From Thiodiazotropha sp040506775 (GTDB taxonomy: Bacteria > Pseudomonadota > Gammaproteobacteria > Chromatiales > Chromatiaceae), in contig JBEVWC010000005.1 in assembly GCA_040506775.1 (NCBI GenBank), positions 1-64,000 of the forward strand: 64,000 bases of DNA, given 5' to 3'. A program made the translations under genes and the position numbers. The notes beneath the pieces were generated by a model. That model made no database searches and was not told the origin of the DNA. It saw nothing but the letters and a program-made list of their open reading frames with translations. Positions 23,248 through 31,959 of the stretch are shown in pieces; within the stretch, counting starts at the first letter, position 1, and each line of letters starts with the position of its first letter.

Positions 23248-23628
23248 TTAGCCGGTTTGTTTCTTATAGTATCGGGTATTGGGCAAACCCTCGAAGTCGC
23301 CGTCCTGAGTCCACAAGGTGGCATCGAATTTATGGGCAGTTGCGAAGATGATGCTGTCTGCCAGAGGCAGCTTGTGCTGAATGCCGAATCTTGCGGCGTC
23401 CATGGCCAGCTCCGAGTTCAGAGGGATCACCTGCCCCTGCTCCATGTGCGCTGCAACGATCAGTGCGGCCTCTTCCCCGCGCTGACGGAAGACGTTTTTA
23501 AAGACTTCGGTAATCGTGATGCTGGGTATCAAGAGCTGGGAGATCAGCTCGATCGGTTCGGCGAAAATTGTCGCGTTGGAATCACCTGCGAAATAGGACA
23601 ACCAGGCCGATGAATCGACCACGTTCAT
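23248..23628 (-). CDS. vapC: VapC-type PIN-domain toxin
   Basis: The 126-aa PIN domain retains the acidic metal site: Asp5 (MNVVDSSAW), Glu41 (ITEVF), Asp91 (LPLADSIIFATA) and Asp109/Asp111 (TQDGDF). VapC toxins are RNases that cut tRNA or rRNA. Its start overlaps the stop of the antitoxin gene by four bases, the standard vapBC arrangement. Confidence 0.87.
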   Translation of the reverse strand: MNVVDSSAWLSYFAGDSNATIFAEPIELISQLLIPSITITEVFKNVFRQRGEEAALIVAAHMEQGQVIPLNSELAMDAARFGIQHKLPLADSIIFATAHKFDATLWTQDGDFEGLPNTRYYKKQTG

Positions 23629-23831
23629 AGACGGTCATCATCCCGCTTGACCGTGGTCTCGATGCCCTTGAGAAAACCTTTGAGGCTGCTCATGGGTTTC
23701 AGGGGGATGATCTCGATGCGTCCCTGATAGCTCAGGATCTGCACCTTCTGACCGGAAACTATGCCCATGGACTCTCTGATTTCCTTTGGAATCACGATCT
23801 GATATTTGGGTGATACGGTTACGGCTGACAT
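23625..23831 (-). CDS. vapB: VapB-type AbrB/SpoVT-fold antitoxin
   Basis: The 68-aa protein starts MSAVTVSPKYQIVIPKEIRE, the swapped-hairpin AbrB/MazE DNA-binding fold, and ends in a short charged tail that should wrap the toxin. The ATG at 23831 has AGAGATC upstream; a longer frame extending to 24032 runs through the promoter and into gspE and is rejected. It probably represses its own operon through the palindromes just upstream. Confidence 0.85.
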   Translation of the reverse strand: MSAVTVSPKYQIVIPKEIRESMGIVSGQKVQILSYQGRIEIIPLKPMSSLKGFLKGIETTVKRDDDRL

Positions 23832-23854
23832 GATGATCTCTGATCGATGCTTAT

Positions 23855-23877
23855 ATCGTAATACGATAGATCTATCG
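23855..23877 (-). promoter_or_regulatory. Overlapping palindromes, probable VapBC autoregulatory operator
   Basis: ATCGTA-A-TACGAT (23855-23867) and CGATAGATCTATCG (23864-23877) are perfect palindromes that share four bases. On the minus strand they fall between a TCGATA -35-like box (about 23873-23878) and a TATAAG -10-like box (23850-23855) with a 17-bp spacer, upstream of vapB. This is the typical placement for antitoxin autorepression. Confidence 0.5.
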
Positions 23878-23985
23878 ATTCTCGTGGTCAAGTTAAGTAC
23901 GGTCCATGCAGAAGCAAACCCATTCGTAGTGAGATATACTCCCGGTTTTGTTTTCACCTCACTGCGAAGGTATCCGGCCCAATCC

Positions 23986-25704
23986 ATGTCTGCAAGCGCC
24001 TCCCCCCTAAGCGTCCCTTCTGCTGGCGTCATTGCCTATTTGCGGGAGCAGGGTCGTGTTTCGGCACAGGACTGTGCTCGGGCCGAGGGCCTGGCCCGGC
24101 AGACCGGTGAGAGCGAGGCGGTCACCCTGGCGCACATGGGGCTGATCTCCGAGGCTGACTTGGTGGAGATCCTGTCTGCCCTCTACCAGGTGCCAGCGGT
24201 GAAGGACGCCTCGGCCTACCCTGACGCACCGGTACACGATCAACCCATCACCTATCGCTATCTGCGGGAGATGAAGGCGATCCCCCTGGCGCAGCGGGAG
24301 CACGAGCTGGAGGTCGCGGTGGCGGATCCCGGCGAGCTCAGCATCGCCCAGGCCCTGCGACTCGCTACCGGGCTGGCTGTGCAGATCCGGGTGGGCCGGC
24401 TGTCCGAGATCGAGTCCGCGCTGGAGCGGGTCTACGGCAGCGGGCGCAGCGCCCTGGGAGAGATCGTCGAGGATCTGGATGACGATCAACGCCTGGCCGA
24501 GGACATCGAACACCTCAAGGACCTCGCCAGCGAGGCGCCGATCGTGCGCCTGGTCAACCACATCCTGCAGCGGGCGGTGGAGATGGAGGCCTCGGACATC
24601 CATATCGAGCCCTTCGAGGAGCGGCTGCTGGTGCGCTACCGAATCGACGGCATCCTCAGCGAGGCGGAATCGCCCCCAGCACATTCCACCGCCGCGATCA
24701 TCTCGCGCATCAAGATCATGGCCAGGCTCAACATCGCCGAGCAGCGGGTGCCCCAGGACGGGCGTATCTCGCTGAAGATCCAGGGCAATGAGCTGGAACT
24801 GCGGGTCTCCACCGTGCCCACCCTGCACGGCGAGAGTCTGGTGATCCGCCTGCTCAACAAGAAAAGCATCAGCTTCGAGTTCGACAAGCTGGGGTTTGGC
24901 GATACCTCGCTGAAGCGTCTCCAGCAGGCGCTGCTGCAACCCAACGGCATCATCCTGGTGACCGGACCCACCGGCAGCGGCAAGAGCACCACCCTCTATA
25001 CCGCCCTGAGCCAGCTCAACAAGCCCGGGGTGAAGATCATCACCGTGGAGGACCCGGTCGAATACAAGCTCGAAGGCATCAACCAGATCCAGGTCAAATC
25101 CCAGGTGGGACTGGATTTCGCCAACGCCCTGCGGGCCATCGTGCGCCAGGATCCGGATATCATCATGGTGGGTGAGATGCGTGACGCGGAGACCGTGCGG
25201 ATCGCTGTCCAGGCGGCGCTGACCGGGCACATGGTGCTCTCCACCCTGCACACCAACGATGCGGCGGGGAGTGTCAGCCGGCTGCTCGACATGGGGGTCG
25301 AACCCTACCTGCTGGCCTCCACGGTCACCGCGATCGTGGCTCAGCGCCTGGCGCGGCGCCTGTGTACCGAGTGCCGTGAACCCTATAGTGCCGATCCGGC
25401 GTTGATGCAGCGGTTTCGCCAGGCAGGCCTGGTCGACGGGGAGTCTCCGCTCACCCTGTACCGACCCTGCGGCTGCGAGGCCTGCTCCCAGACCGGCTAC
25501 CGGGGACGCATGAACATCGCCGAGGTGTTACTGATCAGCGAGGGGGTGCGGCAGCAGATTACTCAGCGCGCCACCGCTTCGCAGATCCAGCAGATTGCGG
25601 TTGCGGAGGGCATGGACACCATGTACCGGGACGGCCTGGGCAAGGTTCTAAAGGGCCTGACCTCGATCGAAGAGCTGTTGCGGGTCAGTGACGAGGATCT
25701 GTAA
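23986..25704 (+). CDS. gspE: Type II secretion ATPase GspE
   Basis: The 572-aa cytosolic ATPase powers pseudopilus assembly. It has the N1/N2 GspE_N domain (to about 150) and the ATPase core with Walker A GPTGSGKST. The Walker B region reads IIMVGEMRD where most family members have GEIRD. A four-cysteine zinc motif follows (CTEC ... CGCEAC), present in GspE and absent in many PilT proteins. The ATG at 23986 is chosen because upstream in-frame sequence lies in the vapB promoter. It is the first gene of a ten-gene operon. Confidence 0.92.
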   Translation: MSASASPLSVPSAGVIAYLREQGRVSAQDCARAEGLARQTGESEAVTLAHMGLISEADLVEILSALYQVPAVKDASAYPDAPVHDQPITYRYLREMKAIPLAQREHELEVAVADPGELSIAQALRLATGLAVQIRVGRLSEIESALERVYGSGRSALGEIVEDLDDDQRLAEDIEHLKDLASEAPIVRLVNHILQRAVEMEASDIHIEPFEERLLVRYRIDGILSEAESPPAHSTAAIISRIKIMARLNIAEQRVPQDGRISLKIQGNELELRVSTVPTLHGESLVIRLLNKKSISFEFDKLGFGDTSLKRLQQALLQPNGIILVTGPTGSGKSTTLYTALSQLNKPGVKIITVEDPVEYKLEGINQIQVKSQVGLDFANALRAIVRQDPDIIMVGEMRDAETVRIAVQAALTGHMVLSTLHTNDAAGSVSRLLDMGVEPYLLASTVTAIVAQRLARRLCTECREPYSADPALMQRFRQAGLVDGESPLTLYRPCGCEACSQTGYRGRMNIAEVLLISEGVRQQITQRATASQIQQIAVAEGMDTMYRDGLGKVLKGLTSIEELLRVSDEDL

Positions 25705-26918
25705 TGGGGCTGTTCAGCTACCGGGCCAGCCGGTCCAACGGTGAGATCCTCGAGGGAGAAATGGAGGCGGAGGATACCCGCCAGGTGATCATCGAACTGC
25801 AGCGCGACCACCTGATCCCGCTGCAGGTCCGCAAGGTCACCGGGCTGCGTGGCCTGTTGCGTCCGGGCGGGGTGCGCAAGCGCGGCATCTCGCGCAAACA
25901 GGTGCTCGGCTTTGCCAAGGAACTGGCCACCCTGCTCAAGGCGGGCATGCCCCTGGAGCGCTCCCTCTCCCTGATGGGGCGGCTCAGCAGCGACGAGGCG
26001 ATGGGCGAGGTGATCGGCAATCTCAACGATGCGATCAAGGGTGGTGCGACCTTCTCCCAGGCCTTGGAAAAACATCGTGAGACCTTCCCGCGTCTGTTCA
26101 TCAGCATGGTCCGGGCCGGGGAGGCGGGGGGCATGCTGGAAGGCTCCCTGGTGCGAATCGCCGAGTACATGGAACGCTCCCAGGCGCTGCGCGAGAGCGT
26201 GCGATCCGCCCTGATCTACCCTACCATCCTGCTGGTGGTGGCTGCGGTGTCGGTGATGGTGCTGCTGGTGTTCGTGGTGCCCCAGTTCAGCCAGATGTTC
26301 CAGGATATGGGGCGGGAACTCCCCTTGCCCACCCAGGTCGTACTCGCTGCGGGCGAGTTCATGAAGTCCTGGTGGTGGCTGTTGCTGGCCGTCCTGTTCC
26401 TCGGTGTGGCGCTGTTTCGCATGTGGCTGGAAAAGCCTGACAACCGTTACCGCTGGGACCGCTGGACCCTCTCCCTGCCGCTGATCGGCGAGCTGATGCT
26501 GAAGGTCGAGACTGCACGCCTCTCCCGCACCCTGGCGTCCCTGCTGCACAACGGCCTGACCCTGTTGAATGCGGTCACCCTGGCCCAGGATGTACTGAAC
26601 AACCGCTACGTGGCCCAGGGGCTGGAACAGGCGGCGCTCAAGCTGAAGCAGGGCAAAGGGCTGTCCGCGCCGCTGATTGAGGAGAAGGTGCTCCCCGAAC
26701 TGGCGATGCGCATGCTGCAGGTGGGCGAGGAGTCGGGGGAGATCGACGCCATGCTCAACGAGGTGGCCGATGTCTACGACCAGGAGGTCCGTGAAACCGT
26801 ACAGCGTATGCTCACCCTGGTCGAGCCGATCCTGATCGTCGGTCTCGGTCTGGTGATTGCTGGTATAATCATCTCCATTTTACTGGCCATGCTGAGCGTC
26901 AACGACCTGGCATTTTAG
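25704..26918 (+). CDS. gspF: Type II secretion inner membrane platform protein GspF
   Basis: The 404-aa protein has two repeated GspF/PilC cytoplasmic helical domains (about 70-190 and 270-395), each followed by hydrophobic segments (around 170-190, 220-240 and 375-400). The ATG overlaps the last base of the gspE stop (TAATG). GspF connects the GspE ATPase to the pseudopilus base. Confidence 0.92.
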   Translation: MGLFSYRASRSNGEILEGEMEAEDTRQVIIELQRDHLIPLQVRKVTGLRGLLRPGGVRKRGISRKQVLGFAKELATLLKAGMPLERSLSLMGRLSSDEAMGEVIGNLNDAIKGGATFSQALEKHRETFPRLFISMVRAGEAGGMLEGSLVRIAEYMERSQALRESVRSALIYPTILLVVAAVSVMVLLVFVVPQFSQMFQDMGRELPLPTQVVLAAGEFMKSWWWLLLAVLFLGVALFRMWLEKPDNRYRWDRWTLSLPLIGELMLKVETARLSRTLASLLHNGLTLLNAVTLAQDVLNNRYVAQGLEQAALKLKQGKGLSAPLIEEKVLPELAMRMLQVGEESGEIDAMLNEVADVYDQEVRETVQRMLTLVEPILIVGLGLVIAGIIISILLAMLSVNDLAF

Positions 26919-26988
26919 ACCACACCGTTAAACTGATGCAGTATCCGCTATGACGCGGGGTTCTGCCCGATAATCTGACGAGAGATCT

Positions 26989-27423
26989 ATGAACAAAACA
27001 GTTTTCCGACCCCTTGCAATACGCGGTTTCACCCTGATCGAACTGCTGGTGGTTATGGCGATCCTGGCCATGCTCGCCGGTCTGGTCGGGCCCCGGGTGA
27101 TGAGCGCCCTGGGTGAGTCCAAGGGCAAGACCGCCAAGGTGCAGATCGAGGAGTTGTCCGCGGCTCTGGATATCTACCGCCTGGATACCGGTAACTACCC
27201 CACCAGCGATCAGGGCCTGGTGGCCCTGGTGGAACGGGTCGACGGGGTGGACAACTGGAACGGTCCCTACCTGAAGAAGCCGCGCATTCCCAAGGATCCC
27301 TGGGGCGCTGACTACATCTACCGGTTCCCCGGCGAACAGAATGAGTACGACCTGCTTTCCCTGGGTTCCGATCGCACCGAGGGGGGCGAAGGGGAAGCCA
27401 GGGACATTCATGTCTGGGATTGA
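26989..27423 (+). CDS. gspG: Major pseudopilin GspG
   Basis: The 144-aa type IV-like prepilin has a 13-residue basic leader ending in Gly13, then FTLIELL with the conserved Glu at +5 of the mature protein. The C-terminal region contains the GspG calcium-loop-type features (NYPTSDQGL near residue 65; PKDPWG near residue 102). It polymerises into the pseudopilus after cleavage by the prepilin peptidase, which is not in this window. Confidence 0.93.
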   Translation: MNKTVFRPLAIRGFTLIELLVVMAILAMLAGLVGPRVMSALGESKGKTAKVQIEELSAALDIYRLDTGNYPTSDQGLVALVERVDGVDNWNGPYLKKPRIPKDPWGADYIYRFPGEQNEYDLLSLGSDRTEGGEGEARDIHVWD

Positions 27424-27874
27424 GGCTGATCCGCTCCCCCGCTCGCGTGGATTCACCCTGCTGGAGCTGATGGTCACCCTGGTGATTGCCGGCGCCCTGG
27501 TCGCCCTGGTGCCGCCCATGCTGCAGCGTGCGTTACCTTCGGTGCAGCTCAGGGGCGCGAGCCAGGAACTCGCCTCGGCATTGCGATTCGTGCGCAGCTG
27601 GTCGATCGCCCAGGGTCGTGAGGGGCGCCTGATCCTCGATTTGCAGAACAAGCACTACACCATCACCCCACGCAACAAAACCTACACCCTTCCAGATGAC
27701 GCTCAGGTCAGCCTGCAGGCCGCCTCCGATGAGCGTCTCGACGATCATCGCAGCGCCATCCGCTTCTATCCCGACGGCAGTTCCAGCGGCGGCCGGGTGA
27801 CCCTCAAAGCGGCGGACAACGAGCGCCGCATCGATGTGGACTGGCTCACCGGCCGGGTATCCCTTGCGCCCTGA
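27410..27874 (+). CDS. gspH: Minor pseudopilin GspH
   Basis: The 154-aa prepilin has a leader cut at Gly14, followed by FTLLELMVTLVIAGALVALVPP. The ATG at 27410 overlaps the end of gspG by 14 bases with a purine-rich GGGGAAG upstream. Earlier in-frame starts lie deeper in gspG. GspH joins the pseudopilus tip complex. Confidence 0.85.
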   Translation: MSGIEADPLPRSRGFTLLELMVTLVIAGALVALVPPMLQRALPSVQLRGASQELASALRFVRSWSIAQGREGRLILDLQNKHYTITPRNKTYTLPDDAQVSLQAASDERLDDHRSAIRFYPDGSSSGGRVTLKAADNERRIDVDWLTGRVSLAP

Positions 27875-27902
27875 AGGATCCTCCCGGTCCTTGCGCCGAA
27901 GT

Positions 27903-28292
27903 GTGCCCGTGTCCGTATCCGGTGCGCCTCGGCAGCGGGGATTCTCCCTTCTTGAGGTGCTGGTGGCCTTCACCCTGCTGGCGATCACCTTTGGGGTGGT
28001 CATGCAGGCGATCTCCAGTAACAGCCGCGGCCTGGTGCTGGCCGGGGAGCACTCCCGGGCAGCGTTGATCGCCGAGTCCCGGCTGGCTGAAGTGGGTACG
28101 CTCTACCCCCTTGAAGCCGGTAACCGGGAAGGAGATCTCGAAGCGGGTTACCACTGGCGCCTGAGCATCAGCGAGTATCCCGGGGAGACCGGCTACCTGC
28201 GCCAGTCCGCTTTCCAGGTGGTTGCCGAAGTACGTTGGGGCCCGGCCGGCAGCGGGCGTCAATATCGGCTGACCAGCCTGCGTTATCGCTGA
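27903..28292 (+). CDS. gspI: Minor pseudopilin GspI
   Basis: The prepilin motif RQRG-FSLLEVLVAFTLLAITFG is clear. From the GTG at 27903 the leader is 13 residues, a normal length. An ATG at 27834 would give a 36-residue leader overlapping gspH, and a second GTG lies at 27909. No strong ribosome binding site settles the choice. The total length of about 129 aa fits GspI, and the gene order supports it. Confidence 0.82.
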   Translation: MPVSVSGAPRQRGFSLLEVLVAFTLLAITFGVVMQAISSNSRGLVLAGEHSRAALIAESRLAEVGTLYPLEAGNREGDLEAGYHWRLSISEYPGETGYLRQSAFQVVAEVRWGPAGSGRQYRLTSLRYR

Positions 28293-28357
28293 ATGCCGAT
28301 GATTCCAGGACATCACATCTCCATTCGCAGAACCCCGGGTTCAGGGGAGGTGGGCGC

Positions 28358-29059
28358 ATGAAGGGGTTGAATTCTCCAGCTGACGCGCGCAATTCCGCCT
28401 CCGGTTTCACCCTGCTGGAGTTGATCATTTCGCTGGTGCTGATGAGCCTCATCGTGATGCTGCTGTTCTCTGGGCTGGACCTGGGGCGGCGCGCCTGGGA
28501 GAAAACCGCCAGCGCTGGAGAGCGACAGACTCAGGAACGACTCACCTTCGACTACCTGAGGCGTACCCTGGGAGCACTGATGCCTGAGCAGATCGACACC
28601 GAAGAGGGGCCATTGCCCCTGTTCCGCGGTGAGTCTTCGGCGATCCGCTGGGTCGGACCCAGTGCTTCCCAGGCGGGGATCGGTGGCGCGGCCCTGTTTC
28701 AGCTCGAATTGCGCGACCGGGGTGCGGAGAAGGTGCTGTTGCTGAAGCGTTGGCTCTATCACCCGGAGGTGCTGGCCGAGAGTCCGAAAGACGGGCTCGA
28801 CTGGCGACAGTTCGAATCCGGTCAGTGGCAACCCCGGGATCGGCAGGTGGCGGAGCTGCGTTACAGCGAGCACCTGCTGATGGAGGGATTGCGCGGACTG
28901 GAGCTGAACTACTACGGATCTTCCCAGCCCGGGCTGCCCGAGGAGTGGCAGCGGGAGTGGCGCGACAGTCGCAGGGTCCCGCGTCTGATTCGGTTGCGTG
29001 TCCTCTACCCCGAGGGTGACAGCCCCGCTGTAACCTTTGCGATCGGGGATGCCCGATGA
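28358..29059 (+). CDS. gspJ: Minor pseudopilin GspJ
   Basis: The 233-aa prepilin is cut after Gly16, then FTLLELIISLVLMSLIV with Glu at +5. AGGGGAGG lies seven bases before the ATG at 28358, the best ribosome binding site in the operon. The length of about 230 aa is normal for GspJ. It shares four bases with gspK. Confidence 0.88.
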   Translation: MKGLNSPADARNSASGFTLLELIISLVLMSLIVMLLFSGLDLGRRAWEKTASAGERQTQERLTFDYLRRTLGALMPEQIDTEEGPLPLFRGESSAIRWVGPSASQAGIGGAALFQLELRDRGAEKVLLLKRWLYHPEVLAESPKDGLDWRQFESGQWQPRDRQVAELRYSEHLLMEGLRGLELNYYGSSQPGLPEEWQREWRDSRRVPRLIRLRVLYPEGDSPAVTFAIGDAR

Positions 29060-29853
29060 GCGGTCGTCGTCAACAGGGGCTCGTTCTGGTGCTTGTGCTG
29101 TGGGCCCTGGTGCTGTTGACGGTAATCGTCTCGGCGATCTCCTCCTCGGTACATACCGAGACCACCCTGGCTCATTACCAGCTGAACCAGGCCCGGTTGC
29201 GTGCCCATGCGGATGCGGCATTCCTCTACGCTGCGGCCCGGGCCTTCGATCCGGACCCGGATCAGGCCTGGCGTGTTGATGGCCATGGTTACAGCTGGCG
29301 TTTCGAAGGCCGGGAGATGTTGATTCATCTGCAGGCGGAACGGGACCGTCTGGATCTCAATCAGGTGACCGAGGGCCAGTTGCGGGCCCTGCTGGCAGCT
29401 CTCGAGGTGGAGCCGGAACGACAGAGCGCGTTGGCCGCCGCCATGCTCGATTGGCGCGACCGGGATAACCTGCATCGTCTCAACGGGGCGGAGGATGATG
29501 ACTACCGGGCAGCGGGAAAACCCTATGGTGCCAAGGACGCCCCCTACGACAGCGTGGATGAAATCGGACTCGTACTGGGCATGACCCCGGAGCTCAAGGC
29601 CCGCCTGTTCCCCTATCTGGCGGTTTCCCGGGCAGGTGATTCGGGTAACAGTGCGCAACTGCCGGGGGGGTTCGGCGGACCCCAGGGCGGGTTTTCAGTG
29701 CGCAATGGGGTCTGGGTATGGGTGGAAACAGGCTCCGCCGGGGATCAGTTCAGGGCGCTCGCCCTGGTTCGACAGGCAAGGGACAGGCTGCACCTGGATG
29801 AGCTAAACTACGGGGTTTCCCAGGCCGAGTGGCCAACCTTCGAAGAGGAGTGA
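29056..29853 (+). CDS. gspK: Pseudopilus tip protein GspK
   Basis: The 265-aa protein has a leader ending RRQQG, then a hydrophobic helix that lacks the +5 glutamate, which is characteristic of GspK. The large extracytoplasmic domain contains the helix-hairpin-helix-like DRLDLNQVTEGQL and LLDWRD-type segments seen in the family. It is shorter than many GspK proteins (often about 320 aa). Confidence 0.88.
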   Translation: MSGRRQQGLVLVLVLWALVLLTVIVSAISSSVHTETTLAHYQLNQARLRAHADAAFLYAAARAFDPDPDQAWRVDGHGYSWRFEGREMLIHLQAERDRLDLNQVTEGQLRALLAALEVEPERQSALAAAMLDWRDRDNLHRLNGAEDDDYRAAGKPYGAKDAPYDSVDEIGLVLGMTPELKARLFPYLAVSRAGDSGNSAQLPGGFGGPQGGFSVRNGVWVWVETGSAGDQFRALALVRQARDRLHLDELNYGVSQAEWPTFEEE

Positions 29854-30908
29854 GTGAGTTGCAGGATTGGTCGGTTCACGCCTTGAACCAGCGTCTTCAA
29901 GAGCAACTGATCGACCCGGTGCGGCAGTGCCTGGCGATGCGCTTTGCCGCCGCAGGCCAGCGTGAATGCCGCATCACCCTGGGCATGCAGGGCGCGGTGT
30001 GCGAACAGCCGGATACCCGCCAGCGCATCGAACTCGGCTCCGCGGAGGCGGACAAAGCGCGTTTTTCCGCCTGGATATCCCAGGTTTTCGGCAGCCAAAA
30101 GCCCCGCGCCCGGATCTGCCTGGAGCCCGATCTGGTTCTGAGCCGCACGGTGCGCCTGCCGGCAGCCGCGCGCAAACATCTGTCCCAGGTGCTGGGTTAC
30201 GAGATGGATCGTCTCTCACCCTTCGAAAGCGACCAGGTGTACTTCCATTTCACCCCCCAGAGTGGCGAAGACGATCTGCCGGATTGGCTGCGGGGGCGCC
30301 TGATTCTTGCACGAAAACAGCATCTCGATCCCTGGTATCGGCTCATCCAGGAGTCGGGCGTCGGAATCGAACGGGTCACCCTCAGCGGTGAATCCCAGGC
30401 CCTCAATCTCAAACCCCGCGCCGGTTCAGGCACCACAGGCGGACGCCGCCTGGATCAGCTGCTCGGGCTTGGTCTGGTGATCCTGGTCGTGCTCTACCTG
30501 GGGGGCGGCTTGTGGCAGGAGCGTCAGATCGCCCTGGATCTCGAACAGGCCATGCAACAGGCCCGCAGTGACGCCAGTCGGGCCCGCCAGTTGCAGGACC
30601 GGGTTGACCAGCAGCGGGACTCGGTGGCCATGGTGACCCGGCAGCGGGCGGACTACCGGCCCCTCTCGGACATCCTGCTGGAGCTGACCCGTCTGATCCC
30701 GGATGGCAGCTGGTTTCGCCAGGTCAACCTGTCTTCGGACCAGGTCTCCGTGTCCGGGGAATCGGACCAGGCCTCCGAGCTGATCGGCATTCTGGAGCGC
30801 TCCCCCCTGTTCGAGTCGGTGCGTTTCAAATCACCGGTGGTGCGCAATCGCAAATCAGGCAAGGAGAATTTCGACATCATTCTGACGCTCACCCGGGAGG
30901 CGGCATGA
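29850..30908 (+). CDS. gspL: GspL-type platform protein (PilN-like C-terminal half)
   Basis: Roughly 350 aa: an actin-like cytoplasmic part (to about 190) with a GYEMDRLSPFESDQVYFHF segment, one transmembrane helix (about 205-225), and a periplasmic PilN/GspL-like ferredoxin-fold domain. Start choice is uncertain: GTG at 29850 overlaps the gspK stop, a TTG at 29859 has better spacing from GAGGAG, and GTG at 29829 is also in frame. It links GspE to the periplasmic part of the machine. Confidence 0.8.
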   Translation: MSELQDWSVHALNQRLQEQLIDPVRQCLAMRFAAAGQRECRITLGMQGAVCEQPDTRQRIELGSAEADKARFSAWISQVFGSQKPRARICLEPDLVLSRTVRLPAAARKHLSQVLGYEMDRLSPFESDQVYFHFTPQSGEDDLPDWLRGRLILARKQHLDPWYRLIQESGVGIERVTLSGESQALNLKPRAGSGTTGGRRLDQLLGLGLVILVVLYLGGGLWQERQIALDLEQAMQQARSDASRARQLQDRVDQQRDSVAMVTRQRADYRPLSDILLELTRLIPDGSWFRQVNLSSDQVSVSGESDQASELIGILERSPLFESVRFKSPVVRNRKSGKENFDIILTLTREAA

Positions 30909-31483
30909 CAACCGGTTTGGGTGGCTCCCGCAAAGCCTGCGATCGCCTGCTCCTGGGTCTGCTGCTGATCCTGGTCCTGACTGCGGGGGTGTTCACCTGG
31001 CTGTGGAGCGGATTGCTGGACGGTTACCGGGAAACGGCAGAGGATGCCCGCTATCGTTCGGCTCAGTTTCTGCGCATCGCACAACGCCAGGAGGAGCTGC
31101 AGGCTGATCTGAACGCACCCCAGTTGCAGGCACAGATCCGTCAGAACTACCTCACCGGCGAAGCGCCCGGCGTCGCCTATGCCAGTCTGCAACAGCAGAT
31201 CAAGGAGCTGATCGCCGGAATCGGTGGCCTGGTGTTGAGCACCCAGCTGGTGCAGCAACCCCAGGATGAGGAACAGGTCACCGAGAAGATCATGGTGCGG
31301 GTGCGGATGCAGGGTGACACCCTGGTGCTGCAGAAGGTGATGCAGGCCTTGGAAGAGCGCCGACCCCTGATGTTCTTCGAGCAGCTCAACATCCAGGCTC
31401 CGGCAAAGGTGAAAGAGGATGAAGCGGAGAAGCTCGATATCCGTTTCGATATCTACGGCTACTTCTGGAAAGGTCCGCTATGA
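30905..31483 (+). CDS. gspM: GspM-type inner membrane protein
   Basis: The 192-aa bitopic protein has one N-terminal helix (residues about 14-36), a coiled coil (about 40-85) and a small periplasmic ferredoxin-like domain. The four-base overlap with gspL and the gene order identify it. GspM partners GspL. Confidence 0.8.
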   Translation: MTTGLGGSRKACDRLLLGLLLILVLTAGVFTWLWSGLLDGYRETAEDARYRSAQFLRIAQRQEELQADLNAPQLQAQIRQNYLTGEAPGVAYASLQQQIKELIAGIGGLVLSTQLVQQPQDEEQVTEKIMVRVRMQGDTLVLQKVMQALEERRPLMFFEQLNIQAPAKVKEDEAEKLDIRFDIYGYFWKGPL

Positions 31484-31956
31484 GACGCGTACTGCTGATT
31501 CTCTGCGCGGGGCTGCTGGCATTGATCGGCCTGCAATGGCTGGATTGGCCGGAAACCCGCCGCGAGGCCGTTGTGGTCCCGGCTGCGTCCAGCGGTCCCG
31601 GGGGGGAGAAGGCGTCAGTGTCCGATCCACCCCTGCTGGGAGCTCCGGTCACAGCCTATGCGGAGATCTTCGACCGATCCCTGTTTCGTGCCGACCGCAC
31701 CGGTTTTCATGTCGAACCCGAGCAGAACGCCGCGCCCAAAGCCCCCACGAATCCACCCAGGTTTCGTCTCCTCGGGGTGATCATGACAGGCTCAGAGCCC
31801 TCTGCGGCGATGATCCTCGAGCCACAGCAGAAAAAAAGCCGCCTGATACATATCGGGGACAAAGTGGGGGAATGGCGACTTGAAACGATCTCTGAGGATC
31901 AGGTGGTCATGAGCTGGGGCGAGAAACGGGAAACGGTGCCCTTAAGGCCGTTCTGA
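31480..31956 (+). CDS. GspC/GspN-like protein with homology-region domain, no PDZ
   Basis: The 158-aa bitopic protein has a single N-terminal helix (3-22), a linker rich in Ala and Pro, and a C-terminal beta domain with the pattern FRLLGVIMTGSEPSAAMI ... IHIGDKVGEWRLETI. That is the GspC homology-region type, which contacts the outer-membrane secretin. There is no PDZ domain. Its last position in an E-to-M operon mirrors XpsN of Xanthomonas. In Xanthomonas gspD follows; here it does not. Confidence 0.72.
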   Translation: MRRVLLILCAGLLALIGLQWLDWPETRREAVVVPAASSGPGGEKASVSDPPLLGAPVTAYAEIFDRSLFRADRTGFHVEPEQNAAPKAPTNPPRFRLLGVIMTGSEPSAAMILEPQQKKSRLIHIGDKVGEWRLETISEDQVVMSWGEKRETVPLRPF

Positions 31957-31959
31957 AGC

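Noticed and set aside
24007..25251. Open frame of 414 codons on the minus strand
   Set aside because: Antisense to gspE, with composition typical of a shadow frame (His, Gln, Leu rich) and no family match.
26860..26885. TATAAT inside the end of gspF as a promoter for gspG
   Set aside because: Encodes conserved gspF residues and has no matching -35 box; the 70-bp gap to gspG is compatible with one operon.
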